Below, piece after piece: positions 26,841 to 36,419 of a stretch of 64,000 bases of DNA. The notes under the pieces were generated by a model. The model made no database searches and had not been told where the DNA came from. It saw nothing but the letters and a program-made list of their open reading frames with translations. This DNA is from Pedobacter steynii (lineage in GTDB: Bacteria; Bacteroidota; Bacteroidia; Sphingobacteriales; Sphingobacteriaceae), in contig NZ_FNGY01000012.1 of assembly GCF_900103665.1 (NCBI RefSeq), positions 186,001-250,000 of the forward strand, written 5' to 3'. A program made the position numbers and the translations under genes. Numbering within the stretch: position 1 is the stretch's first letter; the number at the start of each line of letters is the position of its first letter.

Positions 26841-27356
26841 CTAAGGTAATAAACTGTGTATGTCAATCGGTGGTTCTTCGTTGTCGCCCTCCCCTTTTCC
26901 TTTTATGCCGGCATCAATTCCTGCCACTTTATAATAATTGTAACCCGGGTATTTTCCCTGGCTATTGATCAGCAGGTCTTCTTTTTCATAGACCAGGTCC
27001 TGCCGGTTGTATTCCCCCATTTCAAAGTCGGGGATGAGCTGGATCGCATAAGTAGGACAGGCTTCCTCACAATAGCCGCAAAAAATACATCGTGAGAAGT
27101 TGATGCGGAAGAACTCCGGATACCTTCTGCCGTTTTCATCCTCTGTAGCCTGCAGGGAGATACAATCTACCGGACAGGCGGCAGCACATAAATAGCAGCC
27201 CACACAGCGTTCGCCCATATCAGGGTCACGGGTCAATACAATCCGTCCACGCCAGCGTGGATGCAGGGATACCTTTTCTTCGGGATAGGGTATCGTTTCT
27301 CTCTTTCTGAACATGTGCAGAAAAGTGAGTCGTATCGTTCTTAGCAGACTGATCAT
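26841..27356 (-). CDS. nuoI: NADH-quinone oxidoreductase subunit I (two [4Fe-4S] clusters)
   Basis: The protein has 171 aa. It carries two ferredoxin motifs, CVGCYLCAAACPVDC and CIFCGYCEEACPTYA, which bind clusters N6a and N6b in the peripheral arm. An N-terminal amphipathic segment (LLRTIRLTFLHMFRKRETI) anchors it at the membrane. The gap to nuoH is 41 bp, the largest inside the operon. Confidence 0.96.
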   Translation of the reverse strand: MISLLRTIRLTFLHMFRKRETIPYPEEKVSLHPRWRGRIVLTRDPDMGERCVGCYLCAAACPVDCISLQATEDENGRRYPEFFRINFSRCIFCGYCEEACPTYAIQLIPDFEMGEYNRQDLVYEKEDLLINSQGKYPGYNYYKVAGIDAGIKGKGEGDNEEPPIDIHSLLP

Positions 27357-27397
27357 TGTTTCCGTTTTTTAAGTGAGGATCACCCCAATATGAGGGA

Positions 27398-28360
27398 TCA
27401 TTTAGTCATCATCAATACAATTCCTCCTGTAATTAATAAGTTCAATAAAGCCACAGGCAATAATATTTTCCATCCGTATGACATTAACTGGTCATATCTG
27501 GGCCTCGGAAGTGAAGCCCTCAGTAAGATGAAAAACAGGATGAAAACAAAAGTTTTCAATATAAACCAGACCAGAGGGGGAAGGAATGCCGGTCCCAGCC
27601 AGCCGCCAAAAAAGAGGGTTACCAGCATGGCGGAAATCAGTGTGACTCCCAGGTATTCACCGATAAAGAACATGCCGAATTTCATTCCCGAATATTCTGA
27701 ATGGAAACCGGCAACGAGTTCGCTTTCTGCCTCAGGAATATCAAATGGCAGCCGGTGTGTTTCCGCTATGCCTGCTATAAGGAAAACAACGAAGGCCACA
27801 GGCTGGGTAACAATAAACCAGCAATCTTTTTGCGCGAGTACAATATCTGAAAGGCGGAAAGAGCCGGAAAGCATCACCACGCCCATGAGCGACAGCCCCA
27901 TAAATACTTCATAACTGATCATCTGTGAGGCACCCCTCAATGCACCTAAAAGGGAGTATTTGTTGTTAGAGGCCCATCCGCCCAAAACGATACTATATAC
28001 CCCGAGAGAAGACATCGCGAGGAAGAAAAGTAAGCCGATATCGAGGTCTGCAATCAGGATCCCGGGAGCAAAAGGAATCACTACAAAACTCATCAGTACA
28101 GTGGCGGCAACAATGGCCGGGGCAATGACAAAAATGGTTTTATCTGCAAATGGGGGGATCCAGTCTTCCTTGAAAAACAACTTGATGGTGTCGGCAACGA
28201 CAATAAATAAACCAAAGGGACCGGCACGGTTAGGGCCAGACCTGTTTTGCCATACGGCCAGCATTCTCCTTTCCAGCCAGATCAGCCAGGCAGCAATGGT
28301 TGTTAATACAAATAACACCATTACAATCATCAGGATATATTGGAGTGTCGTGTTCATCAT
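27398..28360 (-). CDS. nuoH: NADH-quinone oxidoreductase subunit H
   Basis: The protein has 320 aa and eight membrane helices. The conserved quinone-site loops include LIWLERRMLAVWQNRSGPNR near the N-terminus and AGIAETHRLPFDIPEAESEL in the middle. It forms the quinone chamber entrance linking the peripheral arm to the membrane arm. It overlaps nuoG by 4 bp. Confidence 0.96.
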   Translation of the reverse strand: MMNTTLQYILMIVMVLFVLTTIAAWLIWLERRMLAVWQNRSGPNRAGPFGLFIVVADTIKLFFKEDWIPPFADKTIFVIAPAIVAATVLMSFVVIPFAPGILIADLDIGLLFFLAMSSLGVYSIVLGGWASNNKYSLLGALRGASQMISYEVFMGLSLMGVVMLSGSFRLSDIVLAQKDCWFIVTQPVAFVVFLIAGIAETHRLPFDIPEAESELVAGFHSEYSGMKFGMFFIGEYLGVTLISAMLVTLFFGGWLGPAFLPPLVWFILKTFVFILFFILLRASLPRPRYDQLMSYGWKILLPVALLNLLITGGIVLMMTK

Positions 28361-31062
28361 TTAGGTTTTGTTAAAATTCCGTTTGCCGGCCAGGCGATTG
28401 CGGTCAGCTCCGGAATATGGTGTGGAATCCCTGCTAATCCATCCGGAAGCTCTTCTTTTATCAGGACAGGTAGCTGATAAATCTGGTCCTGCAGTTGCAA
28501 CTGCAATATTTCTTCGTCCAGGACTTTCAGTCGCTTTGCATCATTTTTGCTGATGGCGAGGTAAGGCCGGGGGGCGCGTTCTGCAATACCGGGGGTATAA
28601 ATGCTGAGTTCTTCGCTGCCAAAAATGTGTGACAATGGGAGCATCAGCCATTCTCCCGGCAATGGTGTAAAAGCTGGAGGGATATCATTTAGAAAAGTTT
28701 TTCCGGCAACCGGAATTTCCGGAAACAATTTTTTTCCTGGATTACCGCCCTGTAAGGCTCCTCCGACTTCTTCCTGATATTTGTTAACGGATTGTCCGGA
28801 GTTCCATCCGGGTGCCCAGAAAAATGGGGTTAAGGGGGCAGGAGGCATCCCTCTATAGCCCTCCATTGTAAACGATAAAGCAGAATTCTGATCTTCGGAA
28901 GGCTTAGGCTCGCTGACATTGATATTGGCCAACATTGCCGTGCGGCCGCTGTAACGGTGGGGTTCACGTGGGATCTTTTGTCCGTTAATGCGGAAACCAG
29001 CATCTGGTGCCGCGGTTTCTGCTCCCTTAAACTGAGGCATTAATGCGACAAGTGTTGTGATCAGATTGCCGGGAGCAGCCAGATCTTCAGGATTTACACC
29101 ATTTTTAAACTGTTTGAATTCATCCAGCCACCTCCAGCTTTCCCTGAAGTTTTCATTTTTGGGATCAAATACCTGGAAGAAACGTTGCGCCCTTCCTTCA
29201 TTATTTACCATCGTCCCCTCTGCCTCAGCAAAGGTGGCAACGGGGATCAGGACACTGGCTTTTCCGGTGGTTTCATTGTGGAGATGATCCAGTACAATCA
29301 GCTCTTTACAATAGCTGAAAAGATCATCTATATCCTTTTTTTGCGTACCGCGGTATAAGTCGTTTTCGAGTACGATGAGGGTGTCGGCCTCTCCTTTTTT
29401 CAATGCTTCGGCGGCCTGCATTAAAGATGGAGCTTCCATCATGGCGAGTCCCATTGAGTTGCATTCCGGTACGACAAAGGATAAACCGGCTTTTTTTTCT
29501 TTGGTGCCAAGGGCAACAGCAATATTTGTTGCCGCCTTAATCAGGGCTTCATGACAGAGGCTGGTACCGCAAATGATCAAGGGTCTTTCTGCCTGTTTGA
29601 TGATTCCGGCAATGCGTTTGGCCAGTTTTAAATCATCCTGCCCAATGTCTTCAGGGCTAGGGGAAAGAGGATTTAGCATATTGGCAATGGCGTAGCCTAT
29701 ACGGGCAATGTCATCGGGAGCGCGATGCATGGTATTTGCTGCCAGCTCATCGAGTTTGGTTTTTGTAGGATATGCGATAAAAAGTGTTCCTTTTTTATCC
29801 TGGGTAAAGCCGAGAAGTGCGGCGTCATGCCAGGAAGGAATACCGATCTGCTGTGCAGCTTCAAAAGGCGCTTTGCGGATGGCTTGTCTAACCGCCAATG
29901 CCATCATGGGGGCCGAGTTGTGGAGGTCTTCCCCAAGAATCAAAATCGCATCGGCGGCCTCTATTTCTTTTAGTGACGGGGACTGAACCTGTCCGGAGCC
30001 TAACGTCTGAAGGATGCTGCGCATGAGTCGGGCCTCCGTTTCTGAAATCCCGTGGTAGAAATTTGTTGATCCTACCAATTGTCTTAACGCAAAATTGGCC
30101 TCTAATGACGCCCTTGGAGAGGCAATGCCCATTACTTTGTGCGTAGACAGGATTTTTTTCAGGTGCTGATATAAGTTTTGTTTATCGTTTGTATCCGGAA
30201 CTTTAGTACGTATTAATGGTTGTTGTATCCGGTTTTTACTATTGACAAATTCATAGCCAAAGCGGCCACGGTCACAAATGAAATAACCGTTTACCTCTGC
30301 ATTAAAGCGGCTGGTGATTTGCCGGAGTTCCCCATAACGTTCTCCAGCAATGATATTGCAGCCGAGACTGCAGTGCTGACAGATGGAAGGAGCCATCGTC
30401 ATGTCCCATTTGCGGGTATAGTGGGCTTTGAGGGTTTTATCTGTGAAGACGCCTGTAGGGCAAACTTCCGCCAGGTTGCCACTAAATTCATTTTCCAGGA
30501 TGCCGTCTTCTGCTCTTCCAAAGTAAACATGGTTATGAGCGGCAAATACATCCAGGTCTTTACCTCCGGCATAATCTTTATAAAAGCGTACACAGCGGTA
30601 ACATTGGATACAACGGTTCATTTCATGATGGATGAACGGGCCGAGGTACTGGTTTTTATAACTGCGCTTCTGGTATTGGAAGCGGCGGTAAGTATGACCT
30701 GTCATCACCGTCATATCCTGCAGGTGACAGGCGCCCCCTTCATCGCAAACGGCACAATCATGAGGATGATTGGTCATGAGCCATTCTATGACCTGTGCGC
30801 GAAAGGCTTTGGCCGCGGGATCTTCCACAGAGAGGAACATCCCCTCCTTCACCATTTCCATGCAGGACATCACGATACGGCCCTTTGTGTCTTCTTCGTC
30901 TTTAAAAAGTTTAACGGCGCATTGGCGGCAGGCCCCTACGGATCCCATAGCGGGATGCCAGCAAAAATAGGGCAGGTTAAAACCTAGGGTAAGGCAGGTT
31001 TCCAGCACATTTTTGCCTGGTGTTACTTCGTAAGCTTTATGATCTATATATATGATGGCCAT
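28357..31062 (-). CDS. nuoG: NADH-quinone oxidoreductase subunit G
   Basis: The protein has 901 aa. The N-terminal [2Fe-2S] ferredoxin has Cys in YFCWHPAMGSVGACRQC and VMSC. A His/Cys-ligated cluster motif (HPHDCAVCDEGGACH) and a [4Fe-4S] motif (CIQCYRCVRF with a later CPTG) follow. The extra N7-type site is intact (CQHCSLGCNI with Cys in FICDRGRFG). A molybdopterin-oxidoreductase-like domain makes up the rest. The last 200 residues contain a Pro-rich, low-similarity linker before a final beta domain. This subunit carries electrons from NuoF toward NuoI. Confidence 0.95.
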   Translation of the reverse strand: MAIIYIDHKAYEVTPGKNVLETCLTLGFNLPYFCWHPAMGSVGACRQCAVKLFKDEEDTKGRIVMSCMEMVKEGMFLSVEDPAAKAFRAQVIEWLMTNHPHDCAVCDEGGACHLQDMTVMTGHTYRRFQYQKRSYKNQYLGPFIHHEMNRCIQCYRCVRFYKDYAGGKDLDVFAAHNHVYFGRAEDGILENEFSGNLAEVCPTGVFTDKTLKAHYTRKWDMTMAPSICQHCSLGCNIIAGERYGELRQITSRFNAEVNGYFICDRGRFGYEFVNSKNRIQQPLIRTKVPDTNDKQNLYQHLKKILSTHKVMGIASPRASLEANFALRQLVGSTNFYHGISETEARLMRSILQTLGSGQVQSPSLKEIEAADAILILGEDLHNSAPMMALAVRQAIRKAPFEAAQQIGIPSWHDAALLGFTQDKKGTLFIAYPTKTKLDELAANTMHRAPDDIARIGYAIANMLNPLSPSPEDIGQDDLKLAKRIAGIIKQAERPLIICGTSLCHEALIKAATNIAVALGTKEKKAGLSFVVPECNSMGLAMMEAPSLMQAAEALKKGEADTLIVLENDLYRGTQKKDIDDLFSYCKELIVLDHLHNETTGKASVLIPVATFAEAEGTMVNNEGRAQRFFQVFDPKNENFRESWRWLDEFKQFKNGVNPEDLAAPGNLITTLVALMPQFKGAETAAPDAGFRINGQKIPREPHRYSGRTAMLANINVSEPKPSEDQNSALSFTMEGYRGMPPAPLTPFFWAPGWNSGQSVNKYQEEVGGALQGGNPGKKLFPEIPVAGKTFLNDIPPAFTPLPGEWLMLPLSHIFGSEELSIYTPGIAERAPRPYLAISKNDAKRLKVLDEEILQLQLQDQIYQLPVLIKEELPDGLAGIPHHIPELTAIAWPANGILTKPK

Positions 31063-31068
31063 CTTGTT

Positions 31069-32340
31069 TCACCTCCAGGGACAATTTTTTTCATTTATAT
31101 GTCTTTCAAAGTCTGCTCTGAAATATTTTAATCCGCTTTGCAGAGGTTCCATTGCTCCGGGTGCCAGCGCGCAAAAAGTATTTCCCGGTCCCATGTACCT
31201 GGTATGCATCGCCAACAAATCCAGGTCTTCCTGTCGTCCTTCCCCGTTTTCAATGGAAAGCAGTATTTTTTCTGTCCAGGGTAAACCTTCCCTGCAGGGG
31301 GTACACCATCCACAGGATTCCTGAGCAAAAAAATGTTCCAGGTTATGGATAAAACCAACCGGACAGGTCTGGTCGTCGAGAATGATCATGGTGCCGGTGC
31401 CCAAACGGCTGCCGGCTGCGGATACAGATTGATAATCCATTTTAACATCCAGGTGTTCTTCTACCAGAAAGTCAGTAGAAGCGCCACCGGGGAGGGCAGC
31501 CCTGAACCTGAAATCTTTTTTCATGCCACCGGCATGTGTCTCGATCAGCTCCCGCATGGTCGTGCCCATAGGTAATTCCCATAATCCTGGCCTGTTGACC
31601 CTTCCGCTGATGCCGTATAATTTGGTTCCAGCATCGGAGCCTGGACTTAGCCCTCTGAACCAGTCCGGGCCATTGTTCACAATATGTGGGATATTGCAGA
31701 GCGTCTCTACATTATTAACAATTGTGGGTTTACCAAATAAACCACTCACCTGGGGGAAAGGTGGTTTGGTTCGTGGGGTGGCCCGTTTCCCTTCCAGTGC
31801 GTTCAACAGGGCTGTTTCTTCTCCACATATATACCGGCCAACACCGGTATGCAAGTGCATTTCCAGGTTGAAGCCGGAGCCCAGAATGTTTTTACCCAGG
31901 TATCCGGCGGCATAGGCTTCGTGAATTGCCGTCTGGATGAGCCGGGCCGCTTTTTTATACGCCCAGCGCAAAAAGATATAGGAAATGTTAGCTTGTATGG
32001 CATAAGCCGATACGATCATTCCTTCAATTAACTGATGAGGATTGCCTTCCAGCAGGAGGCGGTCTTTGAACGTTCCAGGTTCCATCTCATCGGCATTGGC
32101 AATCAGGTATTTTGTTTGCCCGGTCGTGTTCATCGGTACAAAGCTCCACTTCATCCCGGTATTGAAGCCGGCCCCTCCACGGCCTTTAAGATCTGAATCC
32201 TGTACCATTTTTGTCACTTCCTGGGGAGTCAGGGATTGCAGGGCTTTGTGGACAGACTGATAACCACCCACACTGGTATAATCCTTAAGATGGAGTGCAG
32301 GACGATTGGAACTGATGTGTTGTGTGAGTGGCATTTCCAT
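31069..32340 (-). CDS. nuoF: NADH-quinone oxidoreductase subunit F (NADH- and FMN-binding)
   Basis: The protein has 423 aa. The glycine-rich nucleotide loop is GRGGAGFNTGMKW at about 52-64. The FMN/NADH region contains YICGEETALLNALEG. The N3 [4Fe-4S] cluster motif is CGWCTPCREG, with the fourth Cys in NTFCALAPGA. With nuoE and nuoG it makes the NADH-oxidising module, so this is a true NADH dehydrogenase rather than an 11-subunit ferredoxin type. Confidence 0.96.
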   Translation of the reverse strand: MEMPLTQHISSNRPALHLKDYTSVGGYQSVHKALQSLTPQEVTKMVQDSDLKGRGGAGFNTGMKWSFVPMNTTGQTKYLIANADEMEPGTFKDRLLLEGNPHQLIEGMIVSAYAIQANISYIFLRWAYKKAARLIQTAIHEAYAAGYLGKNILGSGFNLEMHLHTGVGRYICGEETALLNALEGKRATPRTKPPFPQVSGLFGKPTIVNNVETLCNIPHIVNNGPDWFRGLSPGSDAGTKLYGISGRVNRPGLWELPMGTTMRELIETHAGGMKKDFRFRAALPGGASTDFLVEEHLDVKMDYQSVSAAGSRLGTGTMIILDDQTCPVGFIHNLEHFFAQESCGWCTPCREGLPWTEKILLSIENGEGRQEDLDLLAMHTRYMGPGNTFCALAPGAMEPLQSGLKYFRADFERHINEKNCPWR

Positions 32341-32348
32341 CTGGTTAT

Positions 32349-32813
32349 CTATTTATATTCTTGTAAGATCTCTTCCAGTTTTTCTATGGTCAGACCCCGA
32401 TAGGTATCTTCGTTGATCATCAATACCGGGGCATGGTCACAGCTGCCAAGGCAGGCATTGGGCAGAAGCGTAAATCTGGCATCGGGCGTTGTTTCTCCGA
32501 ATCGGATGTTCAGCAGGACTTGCAGTTTTTCGTAAACTTCCCTGTAGCCCATTACATAGCAGCTGATGCTGTCGCACATTAGAATAATGTTCCTGCCAAC
32601 AGGTTTACGGAAAATAAGGTTATAAAATGTAGCTACGCTGTCCAGTTCTTCGGCCGACATTTCCAGGTATGCCGCAATGGCCCGGAGACTATCGTCCGAA
32701 ATCCAGCCGCGATGTTGCTGTACGATTTTTAAAGCCTCTATACAGGCCGCTTTCCGTACCGGAACAAGTGCGATCTCATGATTTATTTTCCTTATTTCAT
32801 CCGGTGATAACAT
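32349..32813 (-). CDS. nuoE: NADH-quinone oxidoreductase subunit E ([2Fe-2S] thioredoxin-like)
   Basis: The protein has 154 aa. An N-terminal helical bundle is followed by a thioredoxin-like domain with cluster N1a ligands in the pattern C-x4-C (MCDSISC) and C-x3-C (ACLGSC). It lies 12 bp after nuoCD and 8 bp before nuoF. Confidence 0.95.
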   Translation of the reverse strand: MLSPDEIRKINHEIALVPVRKAACIEALKIVQQHRGWISDDSLRAIAAYLEMSAEELDSVATFYNLIFRKPVGRNIILMCDSISCYVMGYREVYEKLQVLLNIRFGETTPDARFTLLPNACLGSCDHAPVLMINEDTYRGLTIEKLEEILQEYK

Positions 32814-32825
32814 CTCTTTTCTTAT

Positions 32826-34574
32826 TTATCTGTCAATATCTGCGAGCACATAATCCATACTTCCTAAAATGGATAATAAGTCGGCAATGGTATATCCTTT
32901 ACTGATGTATGGGAGCATTTGCATGTGTGGGAACGAGGGGGTCCGGATCCGGACCCGGTAAGCGGAAGTATTGCCATCGCTGCTGAGGTAATAGCTATTG
33001 GCTCCTTTGGTGGCTTCAATGCAGCTCATGGCTTCCCCGGAGGGAATTACAGGTCCCCAGCTTACATTTAAAAAATGAGTAATCAGGGTCTCAATATCCT
33101 GCATGGTGTTTTTTTTGAGGGGAGGGGTGGTTAAAGGGTGGTCAGATTTATAATTTCCTTCAGGCATATTTTTCAGGCATTGATCAATAATGCGCAGGCT
33201 TTGCCACATCTCTTCTACCCGGACCAGCGCCCGGTCATAGCAATCGCCGTTTTGTGCGGTAGGGATGTCAAATTCAAAATTTTCGTAACCTGAATAGGGT
33301 TGTTTTTTTCTGAAATCCCAGTCCAGCCCACAGGCGCGTAAGCCTGGGCCGGTTACCCCCCATTCGAGTGCTTCTTCTAAGGTGTAAATGCCGATGCCCA
33401 CGGTACGTGCCTTGAAAATACTGTTGCGCATCACCATCTGGTGGTATTCTTTCAGTTTTTTAGGGAAATAGGCCACAAAATTGCTCACTGGTTTTTCCCA
33501 GCCTATGGGCAGGTCCTGGGCTACTCCGCCAATTCTAAACCAATTGGGGTGCATTCTGGCGCCGCATATGGCTTCTACAATGTCAAAAATTTTCTCTCTG
33601 TCGGTGAACATGTAAAATACCGGTGAGAGCTGCCCAAGATCCTGTGCGAAGGTGCCGTACCATACCAAATGGCTGGCAATGCGAAAAAATTCGCACAACA
33701 TGATGCGCATTACTTTTACGCGGTCAGGGACGATAATACCGGCCAGTTTTTCCACTGCAATCAGGTAGGCCAGGTTGTTCATCACACCACCCAGATAATC
33801 CACCCGGTCGGTATAAGGGATATAGGTATGCCACGACTGGCGTTCGCCCATCTTTTCTGCCCCGCGGTGATGAAAGCCAATCTCAGGGACAGCATCAACG
33901 ATGTCTTCGCCATCCAGCTGGAGAATAATGCGTAAAACGCCATGCGTGCCGGGATGTTGCGGACCAAGATTGAGGAACATGAAATCCGCATCTTCGCTTT
34001 GTCTTTTCATTCCCCAGTCTTCCGGGCGGAATTGAAGGGCAGCCTGTTCATTGTCTTGCTTTTCATCCCAAAGTTTAAAAGGCCCCATTTCAGTTGCCCT
34101 GGCGGGATGTTCTTTTCTTAGCGGATGCCCTTCCCAGGTTAATGGCATCAGAATGCGTCGTAAGTTAGGATGGCCCTCAAAGTTTATCCCGAACATATCG
34201 AACACTTCCCGCTCATACCAATTTGCATTTTTCCATAAAGAGCTGATGGAGGGGAGGCTTGGGTAGCTGCCATGTAAGGCTACCTTTAACCGGATAAAGC
34301 AGTTTCGCTGAATGGAGAGCAGGTGATAGACAATGCTGAAATCGGACGCCGGAGATCCGTTATTTTTAGCGCGGCTTCGTTCATCGATAGCGCAGAGGTC
34401 GTAAAGTAACTGAAAAGGTTGTGGGATCTCCTGCTTGAGGTATTGAAGTACGGTGCTGATATTTTCTTTTGCAACCCATAGTGTGACCACCTCGTCAACG
34501 GTAAGTTGCGGAGTGAAAAAGGAGGCTCCGAATCTGGAGACCAATTCTTGGGCCAAGCCTGAATCATTGTTCAT
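32826..34574 (-). CDS. nuoCD: Fused NADH-quinone oxidoreductase subunit C/D
   Basis: The protein has 582 aa. The NuoC (30-kDa) part covers about 1-170, ending around its signature YEREVFDMFGINFEGHPNLR. After a short linker the NuoD (49-kDa) part begins near residue 200 (FLNLGPQHPGTHG) and runs to the end (DYVLADIDR). NuoD helps form the quinone site with NuoB. Fusion of C and D is known from E. coli and some Bacteroidota; many others keep them separate. It is one continuous ORF with no frameshift sign. Confidence 0.96.
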   Translation of the reverse strand: MNNDSGLAQELVSRFGASFFTPQLTVDEVVTLWVAKENISTVLQYLKQEIPQPFQLLYDLCAIDERSRAKNNGSPASDFSIVYHLLSIQRNCFIRLKVALHGSYPSLPSISSLWKNANWYEREVFDMFGINFEGHPNLRRILMPLTWEGHPLRKEHPARATEMGPFKLWDEKQDNEQAALQFRPEDWGMKRQSEDADFMFLNLGPQHPGTHGVLRIILQLDGEDIVDAVPEIGFHHRGAEKMGERQSWHTYIPYTDRVDYLGGVMNNLAYLIAVEKLAGIIVPDRVKVMRIMLCEFFRIASHLVWYGTFAQDLGQLSPVFYMFTDREKIFDIVEAICGARMHPNWFRIGGVAQDLPIGWEKPVSNFVAYFPKKLKEYHQMVMRNSIFKARTVGIGIYTLEEALEWGVTGPGLRACGLDWDFRKKQPYSGYENFEFDIPTAQNGDCYDRALVRVEEMWQSLRIIDQCLKNMPEGNYKSDHPLTTPPLKKNTMQDIETLITHFLNVSWGPVIPSGEAMSCIEATKGANSYYLSSDGNTSAYRVRIRTPSFPHMQMLPYISKGYTIADLLSILGSMDYVLADIDR

Positions 34575-34586
34575 GCTTTCTTTGAT

Positions 34587-35225
34587 TTAAATCTGATCGG
34601 GCGTACGAAAATTGATCATCTTTTTACGCGCTTCTCTTTTTTGTTCTTTCATGGATATTTGCTCAGGTTTAATTACACCCTGAGGACCGATGGCCCAACT
34701 TAAAGGCCTTTGTTCTTTGCCTACCGAGTCGGCCAACAGCATCAATCCCTGCATGAAGGCATCCGGCCTGGGCGGGCATCCCGGGACGTAAACATCTACC
34801 GGTAAAAACTTGTCTACCCCCTGCACAACGCTATAAATGTCGTACATACCACCTGAGTTTGCACAGGAACCCATAGAGATCACCCATTTTGGTTCCATCA
34901 TCTGCTCATGCAGGCGTTTGATGATGGGTGCCATTTTTACAAAAACAGTTCCCGCAATCACCATCACGTCGGCTTCACGAGGGGTGCCCCGAATCACTTC
35001 AGCGCCAAACCGCGCCACATCATATTTGCTGGTGAGGCTCGTGGCCATCTCTACAAAGCAGCAGGAGAGTCCGAAATGAAAAGGCCACATGGAATTTTTT
35101 CTACCCCATGCGAGTAAGCCCTGAACGGTGGTCAGCATGACACTTTGCTGTACCGACTCTTCAAAAGAACCGGTTCCTTTAATTGCATTTGCCGGTTCCG
35201 CCGGATCGCTTAACCACCATTTCAT
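34587..35225 (-). CDS. nuoB: NADH-quinone oxidoreductase subunit B (cluster N2)
   Basis: The protein has 212 aa. The N2 [4Fe-4S] ligands are visible as the adjacent Cys pair in GLSCCFVEMA, then GSCANSGG and VPGCPPRPDA. It carries a longer C-terminal tail than minimal NuoB (about 30 charged residues, KEQKREARKKMI). Its start overlaps nuoA by 4 bp. The subunit transfers electrons to quinone. Confidence 0.96.
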   Translation of the reverse strand: MKWWLSDPAEPANAIKGTGSFEESVQQSVMLTTVQGLLAWGRKNSMWPFHFGLSCCFVEMATSLTSKYDVARFGAEVIRGTPREADVMVIAGTVFVKMAPIIKRLHEQMMEPKWVISMGSCANSGGMYDIYSVVQGVDKFLPVDVYVPGCPPRPDAFMQGLMLLADSVGKEQRPLSWAIGPQGVIKPEQISMKEQKREARKKMINFRTPDQI

Positions 35226-35656
35226 AGGGGAGGGGTCTTTAAGATGAGTTTATGATATGCTTTCAGAATTTTCTTTCCATCAGGGCCAAAATTCAAGGCT
35301 CCCAGACTCCACTCATAAATTAACACGGCAAAGAGCAGTCCGATAAAAATACAGATACTGAGGTAACCAGGCCATCCCAGTTCTTTAAATGCCAGGGCCC
35401 ACAACACAATAAAGACGACCTCGATATCAAAGATGACAAACATCATGGCCACGAGGTAAAACTGAGCTGAAAAGCGCAGCCTTGCTGATCCCGTTTCCAG
35501 GATCCCTGATTCATAGGGCTGGCCGGTGGCGCGGTCTTTATGCCGCTGACCTAAGAAAAAAGAAAGCGAAATAATAAGGACCATTAAGACCAACACAAAA
35601 ACTCCATAAACAACAAAAGGCCAAAGCGGCGGGCTGGAAAGGCTTGACGAGTTCAT
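35222..35656 (-). CDS. nuoA: NADH-quinone oxidoreductase subunit A
   Basis: The protein has 144 aa and three membrane helices. The NuoA-typical loop YESGILETGSARLRFSAQFY is followed by FVIFDIEVVFIVLWAL. It is the first gene of the nuo operon. The start is preceded by AAGGA about 6 bp upstream. Only 43 bp separate it from the CBS gene, so the operon promoter may lie before that gene. Confidence 0.95.
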   Translation of the reverse strand: MNSSSLSSPPLWPFVVYGVFVLVLMVLIISLSFFLGQRHKDRATGQPYESGILETGSARLRFSAQFYLVAMMFVIFDIEVVFIVLWALAFKELGWPGYLSICIFIGLLFAVLIYEWSLGALNFGPDGKKILKAYHKLILKTPPL

Positions 35657-35699
35657 AATTTTCCTTATTATAAAAGAACCTCAATAAATGCTGATGATG

Positions 35700-36134
35700 C
35701 TATACGCTGCCTGTAATGTAATGCTCCAGGTTTCCGATGATGAATTTTTGCTCTTCTATGATGTATTTCACAACATCACCAATGGAGATAATGCCCGTTA
35801 GTTTTCCGTCGTCTATGACTGGCAGATGCCGGATAAACTTATTGGTCATTAGCCACATACACTCTTCGATAGTCGTATCAGAACATACGGTAAGCGCATT
35901 TTCGGTCATGATTTCCTTAATCTTGATGTTTTTCGAAGATTTCCCTTTCAGAATAACTTTTCGGGCATAATCTCTCTCGGTAAAGATCCCGATGAACTGA
36001 TTTTGTTCCATCACCAGAAGCGATCCGATGTTTTTTTCAAACATTAATTCCAGCGCTTCAAATACGGTGACATCTGGGCTTACAAAGATGGCGGAATTGG
36101 GTTTTCCCTGTAAGATATTTCTAACTTTTCCCAT
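35700..36134 (-). CDS. CBS-domain pair protein
   Basis: The protein has 144 aa made of two CBS domains (about 8-65, FTERDYARKVI, and about 75-135, ISIGDVVKYIIEE) with nothing else. CBS pairs typically bind adenine nucleotides, SAM or NADH and act as energy sensors. It is immediately upstream of nuoA in the same direction and could regulate or be co-expressed with complex I. The ATG is preceded by a canonical Shine-Dalgarno (AGAAAGGAG, about 7 bp spacing), unusual for this phylum. Confidence 0.9.
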   Translation of the reverse strand: MGKVRNILQGKPNSAIFVSPDVTVFEALELMFEKNIGSLLVMEQNQFIGIFTERDYARKVILKGKSSKNIKIKEIMTENALTVCSDTTIEECMWLMTNKFIRHLPVIDDGKLTGIISIGDVVKYIIEEQKFIIGNLEHYITGSV

Positions 36135-36419
36135 AACTGAACTCCTTTCTGTTTACACATTTGGATTGTAAAGCCACAATAGGATGGTCATATTAAAGTT
36201 AACTTTTTTTTAGTTAAAAAGAAAGTAATAAATTTTTAACTTATTGATATGGTTTTAGCGGTTTTTTTTGTTGTTTGTATTTGATTTTCAGTAACTTTAA
36301 GTGTTAAATTGCGTTTCCTTTTGAAGTGTTTTTATCTAGGAGTAACACTTCCCGCGGTTAATTGAAAATTAACCATCCCTTTGATTTTTCTATGAGGTTT
36401 AGTTTTAAAAAAACGTGTC

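Noticed and set aside
27390..27914. 174-codon plus-strand frame opposite nuoH
   Set aside because: It lies wholly antisense to a well-conserved nuo gene and shows no protein-like features.
30220..30987. 255-codon frame on the plus strand opposite nuoG
   Set aside because: nuoG is certain here from its iron-sulfur motifs. The opposite frame is a mirror effect of its codon use and has no recognisable domain.
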